This document shows positions 29,248 to 37,379 of a DNA stretch of 40,306 bases, one piece after another (the first letter of the stretch is position 1; each line of letters begins with the position of its first letter). A program made the position numbers and the translations under genes. Origin of the DNA: a virus; IMG/VR virus record IMGVR_UViG_3300032235_000781, positions 1 through 40,306 of that record. The stretch is one strand, 5' to 3'. The notes under the pieces are model-generated. The model did no database searches and was not told the origin of the DNA. It worked only from the letters and a program-made list of their open reading frames with translations.

Positions 29248-31070
29248 ACTGGAGGTGCTTCCTCTACTGGTGGTGCTTCCTCTGCTGGAGGTGGTGCTTC
29301 TCCACCGCCCAAATCAGCTTCTTCGCCACCTCCTATAGCGGCTCCTCCACCTCCGAAGTCTGGAGGCATACCACCTCCGCCTCCACCACCGCCACCTAAG
29401 TCGCCGCCTTCTCCTCCCGCAGCACCTTCAGCTTGTTGCGCTGCAAGTTCTTTCCAGTTAGGTCCGTTGGCTTTAATTTGCTCAATTTCGTATAGGAACT
29501 CTGCTTCATTTCTCAGGAAATGGCGATTAGCAAGAATGTCTGAATCTTTCCAGTCCAAATATTTTTTCATGGCAAAAGTTTTGGAGACAAATTCGCTGTT
29601 TGTAATACTGGTAAAGGTGTTAATTTTTAGTTCCAGTTTTTGACTTTCTCTCATGTCATAGAAATTCGTCGGAACATTAAATTCCACTTGAATATTATCT
29701 TCGAAAAGATCGTATTCTTCGAACATTTCTTTGAATTTGAGATGAGTGACAAATGCTCTTTTGATACCTTGGGCAAATCTTTGTTGTTGACGGATGATCA
29801 TCTTCGCAAATTTGAGTTCTTCACGAAGCATTTCTGTTCCGTCATTATAACCCGTTTCATTGTTAAGACGAGAAGTTGGAGTCTTCAGAGAACGATAAAG
29901 TTTCTTAATGAACCAATCCAGCGGTTCCATGTTACCATCTGATTCTTGACCACCAAATGTTTCAACAGTTGTTGCTTCTTGTCCTTGTCTCTTAGCAAAC
30001 CAGAAAGAATCCAGAGTAGATTGCGGTGCATATTTTTTAACAATATCACTTTGATCCAAATCGAAAGTCTTGGTAGACCAATATTGGGATTGCAATTTTC
30101 TCAGATATGCTTCAGCTTGAGGAACTGGCAATCTACCAACATCAACATTGAAAAGGAAACGAAGAGGGGCATGAACCATTCTATGGATAACCACAGAATC
30201 TTCGATCATCGAAAGCTGTCTATAAGCTCTACGGCAATTCTCAATGAAAGGAATAATAAAATCTTTTGTTTCATTATATTGTCCGCTATTCACATAAAGA
30301 ACTTGGTTCTTTTCAAATGGAATATATTCATAGCGTTCGACTTTTTTATTATCGATGCTAGAAAAAATAGGCTTTTTATAAATGAATGCTTTGACCAACA
30401 TCGTCTGGATGTTGTCATAAACGGGATCAAATTGATCAGCAGGAAGATTTTTAATAGCAACAACACCTTGTTTGATATAATCATCTTTCAGAATCAATTC
30501 GAAAAAGAGTTCACCTTCAACAAGAAATTGTCGGAAATAATGCCATCCATTGTCATCCAAGTCCAACATGGAACAGAATTTAGAAAATTCTTTTTGTAAT
30601 TCTTCTTTTTTATCTGATTCTAAATCAGCGTTACGGAAATTAAGAGTTACGATTTCCCCATCTTCATCGACGTTAATGGTTTCATCACAAATCTCATCCA
30701 AAGCATCTGCCACTTCAGAGTAAGCAGCAATCATACGGTAGTCTCTAAGACGACCTGGTTTTTCTTCCGATGCTTGGGAATACATCAAATCCGTAAAGGA
30801 TTTGTCTTGGTAAATTGCTGAAAACGCTGTGTTATTCCAGTCGTTATTAAGAGCTACGGAGTTTTTAGCAATCGCTTCAGGTCTACGTAACCCGATTTTT
30901 TGGAAATATTTATATTTCGTATTCTTTGCTTCATCAGGAGTTTGCTGAATAAAATTCCCACGATTCTTCAAATAGGATTGCATATTCCTATCAAAAGTGG
31001 AGCCTTTACCATCGCTCCCTTGATATTGTTTGTTTGAAGATGGTGTTGTTGAACTTCCTATACCCGCCAT
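29244..31070 (-). CDS. Portal vertex protein, gp20-like
   Basis: 608 residues against 524 in T4. Family segments are visible: MIAAYSEVADALDEICDETI (about residues 108-127), GELFFELIL, MIEDSVVIHRMVHAPLRFLFNVDVGRLP (quoted in part: VIHRMVHAPLRFLFNVDVG) and YNDGTEMLREELKFAKMI. It forms the 12-subunit ring through which DNA is packaged and ejected and on which the prohead core starts. The last 60 residues are unusual: runs of Gly, then PPPAEEAPPVEEAPPV, a low-complexity tail not needed by the fold. The late box CTAAATA lies 6 nt upstream. Confidence 0.95.
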   Translation of the reverse strand: MAGIGSSTTPSSNKQYQGSDGKGSTFDRNMQSYLKNRGNFIQQTPDEAKNTKYKYFQKIGLRRPEAIAKNSVALNNDWNNTAFSAIYQDKSFTDLMYSQASEEKPGRLRDYRMIAAYSEVADALDEICDETINVDEDGEIVTLNFRNADLESDKKEELQKEFSKFCSMLDLDDNGWHYFRQFLVEGELFFELILKDDYIKQGVVAIKNLPADQFDPVYDNIQTMLVKAFIYKKPIFSSIDNKKVERYEYIPFEKNQVLYVNSGQYNETKDFIIPFIENCRRAYRQLSMIEDSVVIHRMVHAPLRFLFNVDVGRLPVPQAEAYLRKLQSQYWSTKTFDLDQSDIVKKYAPQSTLDSFWFAKRQGQEATTVETFGGQESDGNMEPLDWFIKKLYRSLKTPTSRLNNETGYNDGTEMLREELKFAKMIIRQQQRFAQGIKRAFVTHLKFKEMFEEYDLFEDNIQVEFNVPTNFYDMRESQKLELKINTFTSITNSEFVSKTFAMKKYLDWKDSDILANRHFLRNEAEFLYEIEQIKANGPNWKELAAQQAEGAAGGEGGDLGGGGGGGGGMPPDFGGGGAAIGGGEEADLGGGEAPPPAEEAPPVEEAPPV

Positions 31071-31073
31071 ATT

Positions 31074-31106
31074 TATTATTTAGGGGGATTTGTCAATTAT
31101 TCAATT
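31074..31106 (-). repeat. 33-nt direct repeat, copy 1 (promoter unit)
   Basis: Identical to 31756-31788. On the minus strand it reads TTGACA, then AATCCCCC, then TAAATAATA, and so includes the late box of the portal gene (31077-31083). It also covers the last bases of the upstream small gene. Confidence 0.85.
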
Positions 31107-31429
31107 TAATTTCTAAAGTATTTACCTTCACCCTTTTCCCATTTTTGGATTTTTAATAGTTCGGCTCTGGCATCTTCCAAAGAATCTTGCATCATTCTCA
31201 AGTATTCATTATCTTCGTGTTTCATACCAGCTTTAACCATATCATAAATCTCTTGCCAAAGTCTATTTATAAATTTTCTCTGATCTACAACCATACTAGA
31301 TTCAGGATTAGCATCCATTTGTTCTATTTCATCATAATATTCTTGTCCATAACCCGGCCCATCTCTGAAACCATGTTCATTAGATTCTATATATAATTTA
31401 GCAATTGCGATCTGATCTTTCGTAGTCAT
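31106..31429 (-). CDS. Hypothetical protein, 107 residues
   Basis: A soluble acidic protein with two clear helical regions (about residues 3-16 and 50-95) and a Tyr/Gly-rich turn (GFRDGPGYGQEYYDE). The helix IYDMVKAGMKHEDNEYLRMM has mixed charge. No family is recognised. It has its own late box (31435) and lies between the portal and gp15-like genes, so it may be a small virion or assembly protein. Confidence 0.65.
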   Translation of the reverse strand: MTTKDQIAIAKLYIESNEHGFRDGPGYGQEYYDEIEQMDANPESSMVVDQRKFINRLWQEIYDMVKAGMKHEDNEYLRMMQDSLEDARAELLKIQKWEKGEGKYFRN

Positions 31430-31434
31430 GATAT

Positions 31435-31441
31435 TATTTAG
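31435..31441 (-). promoter_or_regulatory. Late box CTAAATA
   Basis: Minus strand, 5 nt (ATATC) before the ATG at 31429. Confidence 0.7.
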
Positions 31442-31753
31442 TCAAATTGTTTTTTTTTTATACGATGCCACCACCAAACCCTCAACATTATCAAATTCAC
31501 CAAATTTGAATTTTTTACCATCTTTGGAAACAAACACTAATCTATTATCCTCAATTTCAAATTTAGAGAAGGTTGGATTCATTGTTAATTTTTTCAGACT
31601 GTGATGTTCTAAAAGTTCCGACATTTCATCAAATCTCACGATAAACTTTTCAAACGTATTTGGATCATGCCATTCATATGAGTATTTTCTATCATAACTC
31701 TTGTCAGGATTTTCAGTAACATATATCTTACAACGGTGTTCAAAAAATTTCAT
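31442..31753 (-). CDS. Hypothetical protein, 103 residues
   Basis: A small soluble protein starting MKFFEHRCKIYVTEN. Alternating strands and a DGKKFKFGEFDNVEGLVVASYKKK end suggest a compact beta fold. No motif is recognised. It carries its own late box, and the sequence upstream of that box is the second copy of the 33-nt repeat. Confidence 0.62.
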   Translation of the reverse strand: MKFFEHRCKIYVTENPDKSYDRKYSYEWHDPNTFEKFIVRFDEMSELLEHHSLKKLTMNPTFSKFEIEDNRLVFVSKDGKKFKFGEFDNVEGLVVASYKKKTI

Positions 31754-31755
31754 GC

Positions 31756-31788
31756 TATTATTTAGGGGGATTTGTCAATTATTCAATT
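31756..31788 (-). repeat. 33-nt direct repeat, copy 2 (promoter unit)
   Basis: A perfect copy of 31074-31106, 682 nt away. It holds the late box CTAAATA (31759-31765), which is 5 nt (ATAGC) before the ATG at 31753, and the end of the upstream gene. Confidence 0.85.
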
Positions 31789-32178
31789 AAATAACGTATT
31801 ATATCGTTCTGGTTCATCTACCATCGGATTATAAACATCATCCCAACTAATATAATCTTTTAGAGTTCCTTTAGAAAAATCATACGGAACCCCGTTTATT
31901 TCAACCCAATGGTGCGTCATCAGATTTTGCTCATCACCATCTTCATCATAATATGGTTCATCCACTTCTATCTCCCCGAAAACTTTTTTGGCGATTGGAA
32001 ATTCATCGATAATATAACTCACGATAAATTGACAGTTTCCGATTTCCTGATTATCCACGAAATCTTCCCACGACTCCTCACCATGATATTCAGTTAAAGA
32101 ATTTTTAATATTTTCTACGATGTTATTCGAATTTAAATTTTCATAAATCAAGCCCAATTCTTTAAAATAATCACTCAT
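31783..32178 (-). CDS. Transglutaminase/papain-like fold candidate
   Basis: 131 residues from the ATG at 32178 (MSDYFKELGLIYEN), set by a late box 5 nt upstream; a frame start at 32205 overlaps the gp15-like gene. The order GNCQFIVSYII (C49), THHWVEINGVPYDFS (H90 and D100) gives a Cys-His-Asp series as in transglutaminase-like and papain-like enzymes. It could be a peptidase, amidase or protein cross-linker, or an inactive relative. A loop rich in Asp/Glu (EVDEPYYDEDGDEQ) lies before the His. The function is inferred from motif order only. Confidence 0.6.
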   Translation of the reverse strand: MSDYFKELGLIYENLNSNNIVENIKNSLTEYHGEESWEDFVDNQEIGNCQFIVSYIIDEFPIAKKVFGEIEVDEPYYDEDGDEQNLMTHHWVEINGVPYDFSKGTLKDYISWDDVYNPMVDEPERYNTLFN

Positions 32179-32183
32179 TAAAA

Positions 32184-32190
32184 TATTTAA
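32184..32190 (-). promoter_or_regulatory. Late box TTAAATA
   Basis: Minus strand, 5 nt (TTTTA) before the ATG at 32178. It overlaps the stop codon of the gp15-like gene. Confidence 0.6.
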
Positions 32191-33266
32191 TAAGAAGCTA
32201 CCCATCCAGCATCATTTGCCGTCACGAAAACCATGTTACCTGACAAATTTTCAAAATAATTGGAACTTAGCGACACCGTGACAATATTATCGTTCACCAC
32301 CGTAATCGCATTCTCTGGTAATTGATAGGCGGAAATCGTGGGGAACTTGGCAGTGACAATTTCGGTGTAAATCAATTCAGGAATATTCGTATTTGCAGAG
32401 AGATACCACGTATTATTGTAACCAAATCTCTTTCCATAGAATTGGAAATTTCTTTCGTTCAACTCAGTCACAACCAAAGAATCTCCTTGATGAATACCAT
32501 TGATGAAATAATTGGTGAATTCGGGATATGCACTGATTGATATACTGTCTGTTTGAACACCCTCTGCACTGATAGCATCGAAGAGATTGTAATCACAAAA
32601 TCTAGTGCTGACAGGGAGGGCGTGGAAGTCTGCATTCACGACATAGATCGGTGATTGAGTCTGGTTATAATCCTTGAACAACCAACCTTTGATCGTGAAT
32701 GATGTGGATGCAGAAATTCTCCATTTTGTATCAGGTGACAAATCTTTGGGATTTTCATAAGAAATATCTCCCGACCACTGAATTTCTGAACGAATCTCAT
32801 CGATAAATGGTAAATTAAATTTCTCAGGAATTTTCCAAGAAACGATAATATATGGATTACAATTTACGACGAAATTCTGGATGATCTGATCCAGATCTTC
32901 TTTGAAATAACAAATAATGTTCACATCCAGAGTGAGATTTACTGGAATTGGTGTTGGAATTTTAGCAAGTCTATTGCTAGAATCCAACTGTTTCCTATAC
33001 AGAAATTGATCTTTATTTGAAATCCTAGAAGGATCACGAGCTAAACTTGTCTGCTCAATCGTTACTACTGGCAGTGTCAGTGTCTTAGCTCTATCAGAAA
33101 GATCATGAAGGACACGGTGTTTAGGCCCGTTTACATACCGAACTTCAATTTTCTCCTTCGATTGTCTGGTTTTCGCATCGTAACGATACACGAAAGCATC
33201 GTCAAATGCTGCAACAAACATATTGAGGAGTTGGGAATTTTCGAAAAAGTAACTGTAATCACGCAT
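32187..33266 (-). CDS. Tail sheath stabiliser and completion protein, gp15-like
   Basis: 359 residues against 272 in T4. The first 200 match the family plan: FVAAFDDAFVYRYDAKTRQ, IEVRYVNGPKHRVL, TLTLPVVTIEQTSLARDPSR, PTPIPVNLTLDVNIICYFKED, LDQIIQNFVVNCNPYI and SASTSFTIKGWLFKDY. Gp15 forms the ring that ends the tail tube and sheath and joins the head. The extra C-terminal 130 residues (GVQTDSISISAYPEF and on) look like an added beta domain. A late box TTAAATA is present, but 10 nt from the ATG. Confidence 0.87.
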   Translation of the reverse strand: MRDYSYFFENSQLLNMFVAAFDDAFVYRYDAKTRQSKEKIEVRYVNGPKHRVLHDLSDRAKTLTLPVVTIEQTSLARDPSRISNKDQFLYRKQLDSSNRLAKIPTPIPVNLTLDVNIICYFKEDLDQIIQNFVVNCNPYIIVSWKIPEKFNLPFIDEIRSEIQWSGDISYENPKDLSPDTKWRISASTSFTIKGWLFKDYNQTQSPIYVVNADFHALPVSTRFCDYNLFDAISAEGVQTDSISISAYPEFTNYFINGIHQGDSLVVTELNERNFQFYGKRFGYNNTWYLSANTNIPELIYTEIVTAKFPTISAYQLPENAITVVNDNIVTVSLSSNYFENLSGNMVFVTANDAGWVASY

Positions 33267-33276
33267 GAACTACCAT

Positions 33277-33283
33277 TATTTAA
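33277..33283 (-). promoter_or_regulatory. Late box TTAAATA, unusual spacing
   Basis: Minus strand, 10 nt before the ATG at 33266 of the gp15-like gene, so a short leader would exist here. Confidence 0.5.
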
Positions 33284-33356
33284 TGCTAGAATATCCGATT
33301 AAACTTTTTATGAAAAAATCATGTAAAAATCATTAAAATTTACTAAGTAATAGAGT

Positions 33357-33500
33357 ATGGAAACAATAAAGAAAAAAATAGAACTGTATGTGACTTCTGA
33401 AATGAAGGAGCAAATTCGTAAGATTGCTAAGAAATCTGGACTGACTATGACCGAGTATATTAAAAGAATACTGGAGGAAAAATTAAATGAGACTCACTGA
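33357..33500 (+). CDS. Ribbon-helix-helix DNA-binding protein
   Basis: A 47-residue product. Residues 6-43 fit the Arc/MetJ/CopG fold: strand KIELYVT, helix SEMKEQIRKIAKKSG, turn LTM, helix TEYIKRILEEKL. Such proteins bind operators as dimers. The end overlaps the start of the GIY-YIG gene by 14 nt, so the two are co-transcribed and probably coupled; GGAGG within its coding sequence stands 9 nt before the next ATG and can serve as ribosome site. It probably represses its own unit. No late box lies upstream, unlike most neighbours. Confidence 0.85.
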   Translation: METIKKKIELYVTSEMKEQIRKIAKKSGLTMTEYIKRILEEKLNETH

Positions 33501-34257
33501 TAAATTTGAAAAGAAAGCTGGTGTTTATATCATTCGAAATGAGGTGAATGGGAAGTATTATATTGGGGAGACGGTGAATATTCACAAACGAATGAGTGAA
33601 CATAAATCACATAAACATCAAGTCATATCAAAAGCTATTAAAAAACACGGCATTGAGAAATTTTTCGTGGAAGTTTATTATCTACCAGATGTTGGTAAGA
33701 AATTTCTCCACGATCTGGAAGAACAATTAATAATAAAATACAATTGTTTAATTCCTAATGGGTATAATGTTTGTCTTAAAGGAACGGATAATACTGGTAG
33801 AAAATATAGCGAAGAAAGTAAAAGGAAAATGTCATTAGCCAAATTAGGAAAAAAAGCATCTCCAGAAGCTAGGCTAAATATGAGTTTGTCTAAAAAAGGT
33901 AAGAAAAAGAAACCATTCACGGAAGAACATAAAGAAAATATTAGAAAAGCTAGATTGGGTGTCAAAGCTTCACCAGAATCTATTGAAAATATGAAAAGAT
34001 CACAAAAAATCCGAGCTAATTCAGAAGAAGGTAAACGGAAAACTGCTGAGATAATGAGAAAAAGATATGAAGACCCCAATGAAAGATTGAAATTATCCTT
34101 AAAATTAAGCGGTGTCAACAATCCACAATATGGTAAACCCGTCCCAGAAGAACGAAGAAAAAGAATTTCTCAAAGTTTAATGGGAAATAAAAACGCTATT
34201 GGAGGGAATAAAGTTAAAAATTCCCAAATCCAATCGGACGATCTTCAAACGACTTAG
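33487..34257 (+). CDS. GIY-YIG homing endonuclease with NUMOD3 repeats
   Basis: 256 residues. The nuclease part is about residues 9-100: KAGVYIIRNEVNGKYYIGET (GVY...YIG), then KRMSEHKS and the catalytic-type Glu in LEEQLIIKYN. The middle holds NUMOD3 repeats (SEESKRKMSLAKLGKK, SPEARLNMSLSKKGKK, TEEHKENIRKARLGVK and SPESIENMKRS, then PEERRKRISQSLMGNK). It is a paralogue of the enzyme at 21723-22472. Its last 44 nt overlap the end of the AAA+ ATPase gene on the other strand, so insertion has eaten into or trapped the neighbour's 3' end. Confidence 0.92.
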   Translation: MRLTDKFEKKAGVYIIRNEVNGKYYIGETVNIHKRMSEHKSHKHQVISKAIKKHGIEKFFVEVYYLPDVGKKFLHDLEEQLIIKYNCLIPNGYNVCLKGTDNTGRKYSEESKRKMSLAKLGKKASPEARLNMSLSKKGKKKKPFTEEHKENIRKARLGVKASPESIENMKRSQKIRANSEEGKRKTAEIMRKRYEDPNERLKLSLKLSGVNNPQYGKPVPEERRKRISQSLMGNKNAIGGNKVKNSQIQSDDLQTT

Positions 34258-35362
34258 TGGAAGTGTTTTCTTTATGATAATTGAAAATATCAGCCAATGC
34301 CATCTCTTTATCAATTTTAACATCAAGTTCGCAATAATCAGCCAATCGTTGACCATCTTCAATTGATAATTCTCCGAAACGGTATTCCAGATAAAGTCGT
34401 CCTTTACGAAGTAATGCGGGGTCAACTTTCTTCAAATCGCAATTAAAGGTGCAGATGATACGCATTTTCATACAGTCGCGGAGGAACCCATCGGTCATGC
34501 CCAAAATGTTTTGAGTTCCCGAATTTCTATCAACGGAAAGAATCTCTTCTGCATCTTCGATCAAAATTACACAACCGCGATTTTCCAACATGAAAGATAC
34601 AAAAGATGGTTGGGAAATAACCGACACCATGGATGGGGGTATGTAGATTACATCTGCATCACATTCAGTAATTAAATTCTTAATTAGATTGGATTTTCCA
34701 CTTCCAGGAACCCCGTGAAACAACATTAAACTTTCAGGATGTTCACCTTTCACAAACTCAATTATTTTATCTTTTGGAAATTGTGATCCGTAATATAAAT
34801 CGTATCGCCCGTCTTTAATTTCAATATTATTGAAAGTGGTCTTTTGTTTATACAAACCTTGAGCATTCTGAGCGATCATGTAAAAGTTCTTTTCCGAATC
34901 GGGAACGAAAAGAACGTTCATATCAATTAACTCCCCCAACAATTGTTCGATAGCATTTTTATTTTTAAGAAGAGGGCAAAATGATATGGAAACAACTCCG
35001 CTTTCCAAACCAACGAATTCCACATCTTCATCATCCTCTTTATCAATTTTGTTTTCAGGTAAACCGAAATTACAACGAACCATCAAATATAAAAATTCGT
35101 TGAAATAATATCCAGCTTTGAAATCATTGATTTTATATTGATGGGTGACATCAAATTTCCATTTTCTGAAAAGATCATGGATATCATTAAGTCTTCGAGC
35201 ATCTACTAGATAATCATCGAGAATAATAGTGTTCAGAGAAATATTTCCAAACTTCTGTTCAAATTCTTGAGGATAGTCAGAAGGATTCTTAAATTCACCA
35301 ACTGAATTCACCCAGTAGGTTCTCTCCAGTGCTTTTTTGATTGTTTCTTTTAATTTGCTCAT
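34214..35362 (-). CDS. AAA+ ATPase
   Basis: 382 residues. The N-terminal 200 have no clear family match. The ATPase core has Walker A GVPGSGKSN near residue 217, Walker B CVILIEDAEE near 268, and a sensor-type segment MRIICTFNCDLKKVDPALLRKGRL with the arginine finger region of classic AAA proteins (DPALLRKGR). The last 40 residues form the small lid. Related enzymes remodel proteins or complexes, such as BCS1-like or FtsH-type motors. It starts 1 nt after the helicase gene, so both are in one operon. Confidence 0.9.
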   Translation of the reverse strand: MSKLKETIKKALERTYWVNSVGEFKNPSDYPQEFEQKFGNISLNTIILDDYLVDARRLNDIHDLFRKWKFDVTHQYKINDFKAGYYFNEFLYLMVRCNFGLPENKIDKEDDEDVEFVGLESGVVSISFCPLLKNKNAIEQLLGELIDMNVLFVPDSEKNFYMIAQNAQGLYKQKTTFNNIEIKDGRYDLYYGSQFPKDKIIEFVKGEHPESLMLFHGVPGSGKSNLIKNLITECDADVIYIPPSMVSVISQPSFVSFMLENRGCVILIEDAEEILSVDRNSGTQNILGMTDGFLRDCMKMRIICTFNCDLKKVDPALLRKGRLYLEYRFGELSIEDGQRLADYCELDVKIDKEMALADIFNYHKENTSTKSFEDRPIGFGNF

Positions 35363-35363
35363 A

Positions 35364-36989
35364 TCAGTTAAATCTGTCTAGGAAGAACTTGGGAAGCTTC
35401 TTCTTGTTTCTATTAATAGCATCAAAAATGCTCCCGTCAAGTATATATGTTTCACACCAGTCATCATGTGCGCGAACACTACGACCACAAGCCTGAAGCA
35501 GAGTCTTGAGCATAGCATTGCCATACCAATCCTTATCAATTTTCATCAACTTCTCTACTCGAACATCTTTTGTAGGTAGCCATGGTGCTTTCAGAATGAT
35601 TTGGAAGCGAGACAAATCACCTTTCAAATCCACGCCATATGTCATTGACGGAGATACCAAAATGGTCGGTTCGCTGGACGATTCATGGATTTCCAAAAGC
35701 TGTTCATTATTCACTCCCGCTTCTCTACAAAGCAAACGATCTGATTTTATATTTTCTCGAATATAATCTGCCAAATATTGGGTGTGCGTGTGGATGATAC
35801 CTTTTTCATCTTTATGATGTTCCATAATACCTTTGATCTGTTTCACCAAAGTTGGAAGCATGGATTTCAGATTTTGGAAATTTAATTTCTGTTTCGCCAT
35901 GATGTGAATTGGTGACTTCTCTGGATTGAAGTCTGTTCCAATATGGATATATTCATGATCTTTAATACCAAGAGCTTTACAATAAGCATCAGGATCAATA
36001 ATCGTCGCAGAAAGAATGACTACCTTTTCAGCATAATCAAACAAATATTTTGAAAGAACATCAACTTTCAAAGGAATAAATCGAATGGCATTTTCCAATC
36101 GTTCTACGATGTAGTCGCTATCATAGAAAGTATCAACCAACAATTGCAAGGAATTTTGAAGATTGGTGAGTTTGGTGTATTCCTGTTTCTTTTTATTGAA
36201 AGTGATGATATCCTTTTTATTACTATTCTCACCAAACCAACTTTTGTATTCTTCTACAGAATTTGTTACACTGTCTGCGACTTTGCTAACCCATGCCAAC
36301 ACCTTGGTTTTGTTATTATCATCATTAGGGAATGGCGTGACGAGTGTTTGAGTCTTCATAAGAAATGGGATATCCACTTCACATGTAAATTGACCAACTA
36401 ACTGCTCTTCCAATTCCGAACCCTCATCGCATACAATGATTTGTCTTTTCTTGAGATGGTTAGGAAGAGAGAAAAACATACTGTAATTCAAAGCAGAAAA
36501 CTTTGATGTTAGCATGTTATTACGAGAATTGTAATATGGACAACGATTAGCTTTCCAACACTCATTCTTCTGATTGGCAACGTAAATACATGGTGCGACA
36601 TCAACTGATAATGTATCATCCACATCACACTGGTAGTTACTCTTACCTTTCAGAACTCCCGTATCATCGAAAGTATTCTGGTATTGGTCTTGGAGTGATT
36701 TGGTAATCGTCAAAGAATAGCAACCAAATGAATCGATGTCTTTCATCAATTCTGCACCATTTTCAGCAAATACGCTATAATTCTTTACGAGCCGTTCAAA
36801 TTCAACGGGAACATCTTTAGATACATTCCCAAGGGTTTTAGCTAAGTGTGTCTTACCTACCCCCGTGTCTGCATGGACGATTATGAATTTTTTACCATTC
36901 TCAAATGCTTTTTCAATGGCATTGAGAGCTTTCGCTTGTTTATCACGAGGGTTAAATCCCTCTGGGAAGTTTAATATTAAGTTACGCAT
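35364..36989 (-). CDS. DinG/XPD-type DNA helicase with iron-sulphur cysteines
   Basis: 541 residues of helicase superfamily 2. Residues 8-24 (FPEGFNPRDKQAKALNAI) give the Q-like motif. Walker A is ADTGVGKT (residues 40-47). A four-Cys set at about 121-155 (YQCDVDD, APCIYV, NECWK, NRCPYY) is spaced like the 4Fe-4S site of XPD/DinG enzymes. Motif II is VCDEGSEL in place of DEAH. Motif VI is LLQACGRSVRAHDDW (about 495-509). It should unwind DNA 5' to 3', in replication or recombination. No late box is found. Confidence 0.9.
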   Translation of the reverse strand: MRNLILNFPEGFNPRDKQAKALNAIEKAFENGKKFIIVHADTGVGKTHLAKTLGNVSKDVPVEFERLVKNYSVFAENGAELMKDIDSFGCYSLTITKSLQDQYQNTFDDTGVLKGKSNYQCDVDDTLSVDVAPCIYVANQKNECWKANRCPYYNSRNNMLTSKFSALNYSMFFSLPNHLKKRQIIVCDEGSELEEQLVGQFTCEVDIPFLMKTQTLVTPFPNDDNNKTKVLAWVSKVADSVTNSVEEYKSWFGENSNKKDIITFNKKKQEYTKLTNLQNSLQLLVDTFYDSDYIVERLENAIRFIPLKVDVLSKYLFDYAEKVVILSATIIDPDAYCKALGIKDHEYIHIGTDFNPEKSPIHIMAKQKLNFQNLKSMLPTLVKQIKGIMEHHKDEKGIIHTHTQYLADYIRENIKSDRLLCREAGVNNEQLLEIHESSSEPTILVSPSMTYGVDLKGDLSRFQIILKAPWLPTKDVRVEKLMKIDKDWYGNAMLKTLLQACGRSVRAHDDWCETYILDGSIFDAINRNKKKLPKFFLDRFN

Positions 36990-37049
36990 TTTTTAAGATT
37001 TCAATTTCACATCAAAATACATTTGATATGGAAATCCTACCACGTAATT

Positions 37050-37379
37050 TTAAGATGTCAAGACGTAAAGATAATTATCGAAAAATTTGGAAGCATCTGA
37101 CTTGTTGATTGCTTTCATCTTCCAATAAACTTCTTCAGTTCTTGGACAGAATGCGCTCAGAGCATAATCAAAAATAAATCCATTTTCGATTTTTTTAATA
37201 TCATAAGGATAAGAGATTTCCCATTCTTTGGTTTCATTATCTTCCTCAATTTTAAATCTTACAAAATTTTGTTTCGTGTTAAACATTTGTATTTTACCCC
37301 CTTTGATTGTTCGGGAATTTAAAACAAATTTCACATCACGGAAAATTAATTTTTTTAAATGTTCTTCGATTCTATTCAT
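37050..37379 (-). CDS. Hypothetical protein, 109 residues
   Basis: A basic-to-neutral small protein, probably beta-rich in its first two thirds (FVLNSRTIKGGKIQMFNTKQ and on), with one helix near the end. No known motif. It overlaps the upstream gene by 4 nt and lies 60 nt before the helicase, as part of a minus-strand operon. Confidence 0.62.
   Translation of the reverse strand: MNRIEEHLKKLIFRDVKFVLNSRTIKGGKIQMFNTKQNFVRFKIEEDNETKEWEISYPYDIKKIENGFIFDYALSAFCPRTEEVYWKMKAINKSDASKFFDNYLYVLTS

Noticed and set aside
29946-30599. Plus-strand frame of 217 codons opposite the portal gene
   Set aside because: It is an antisense shadow of gp20, with composition typical of a reverse frame (many Ile, Phe and Cys) and no promoter.
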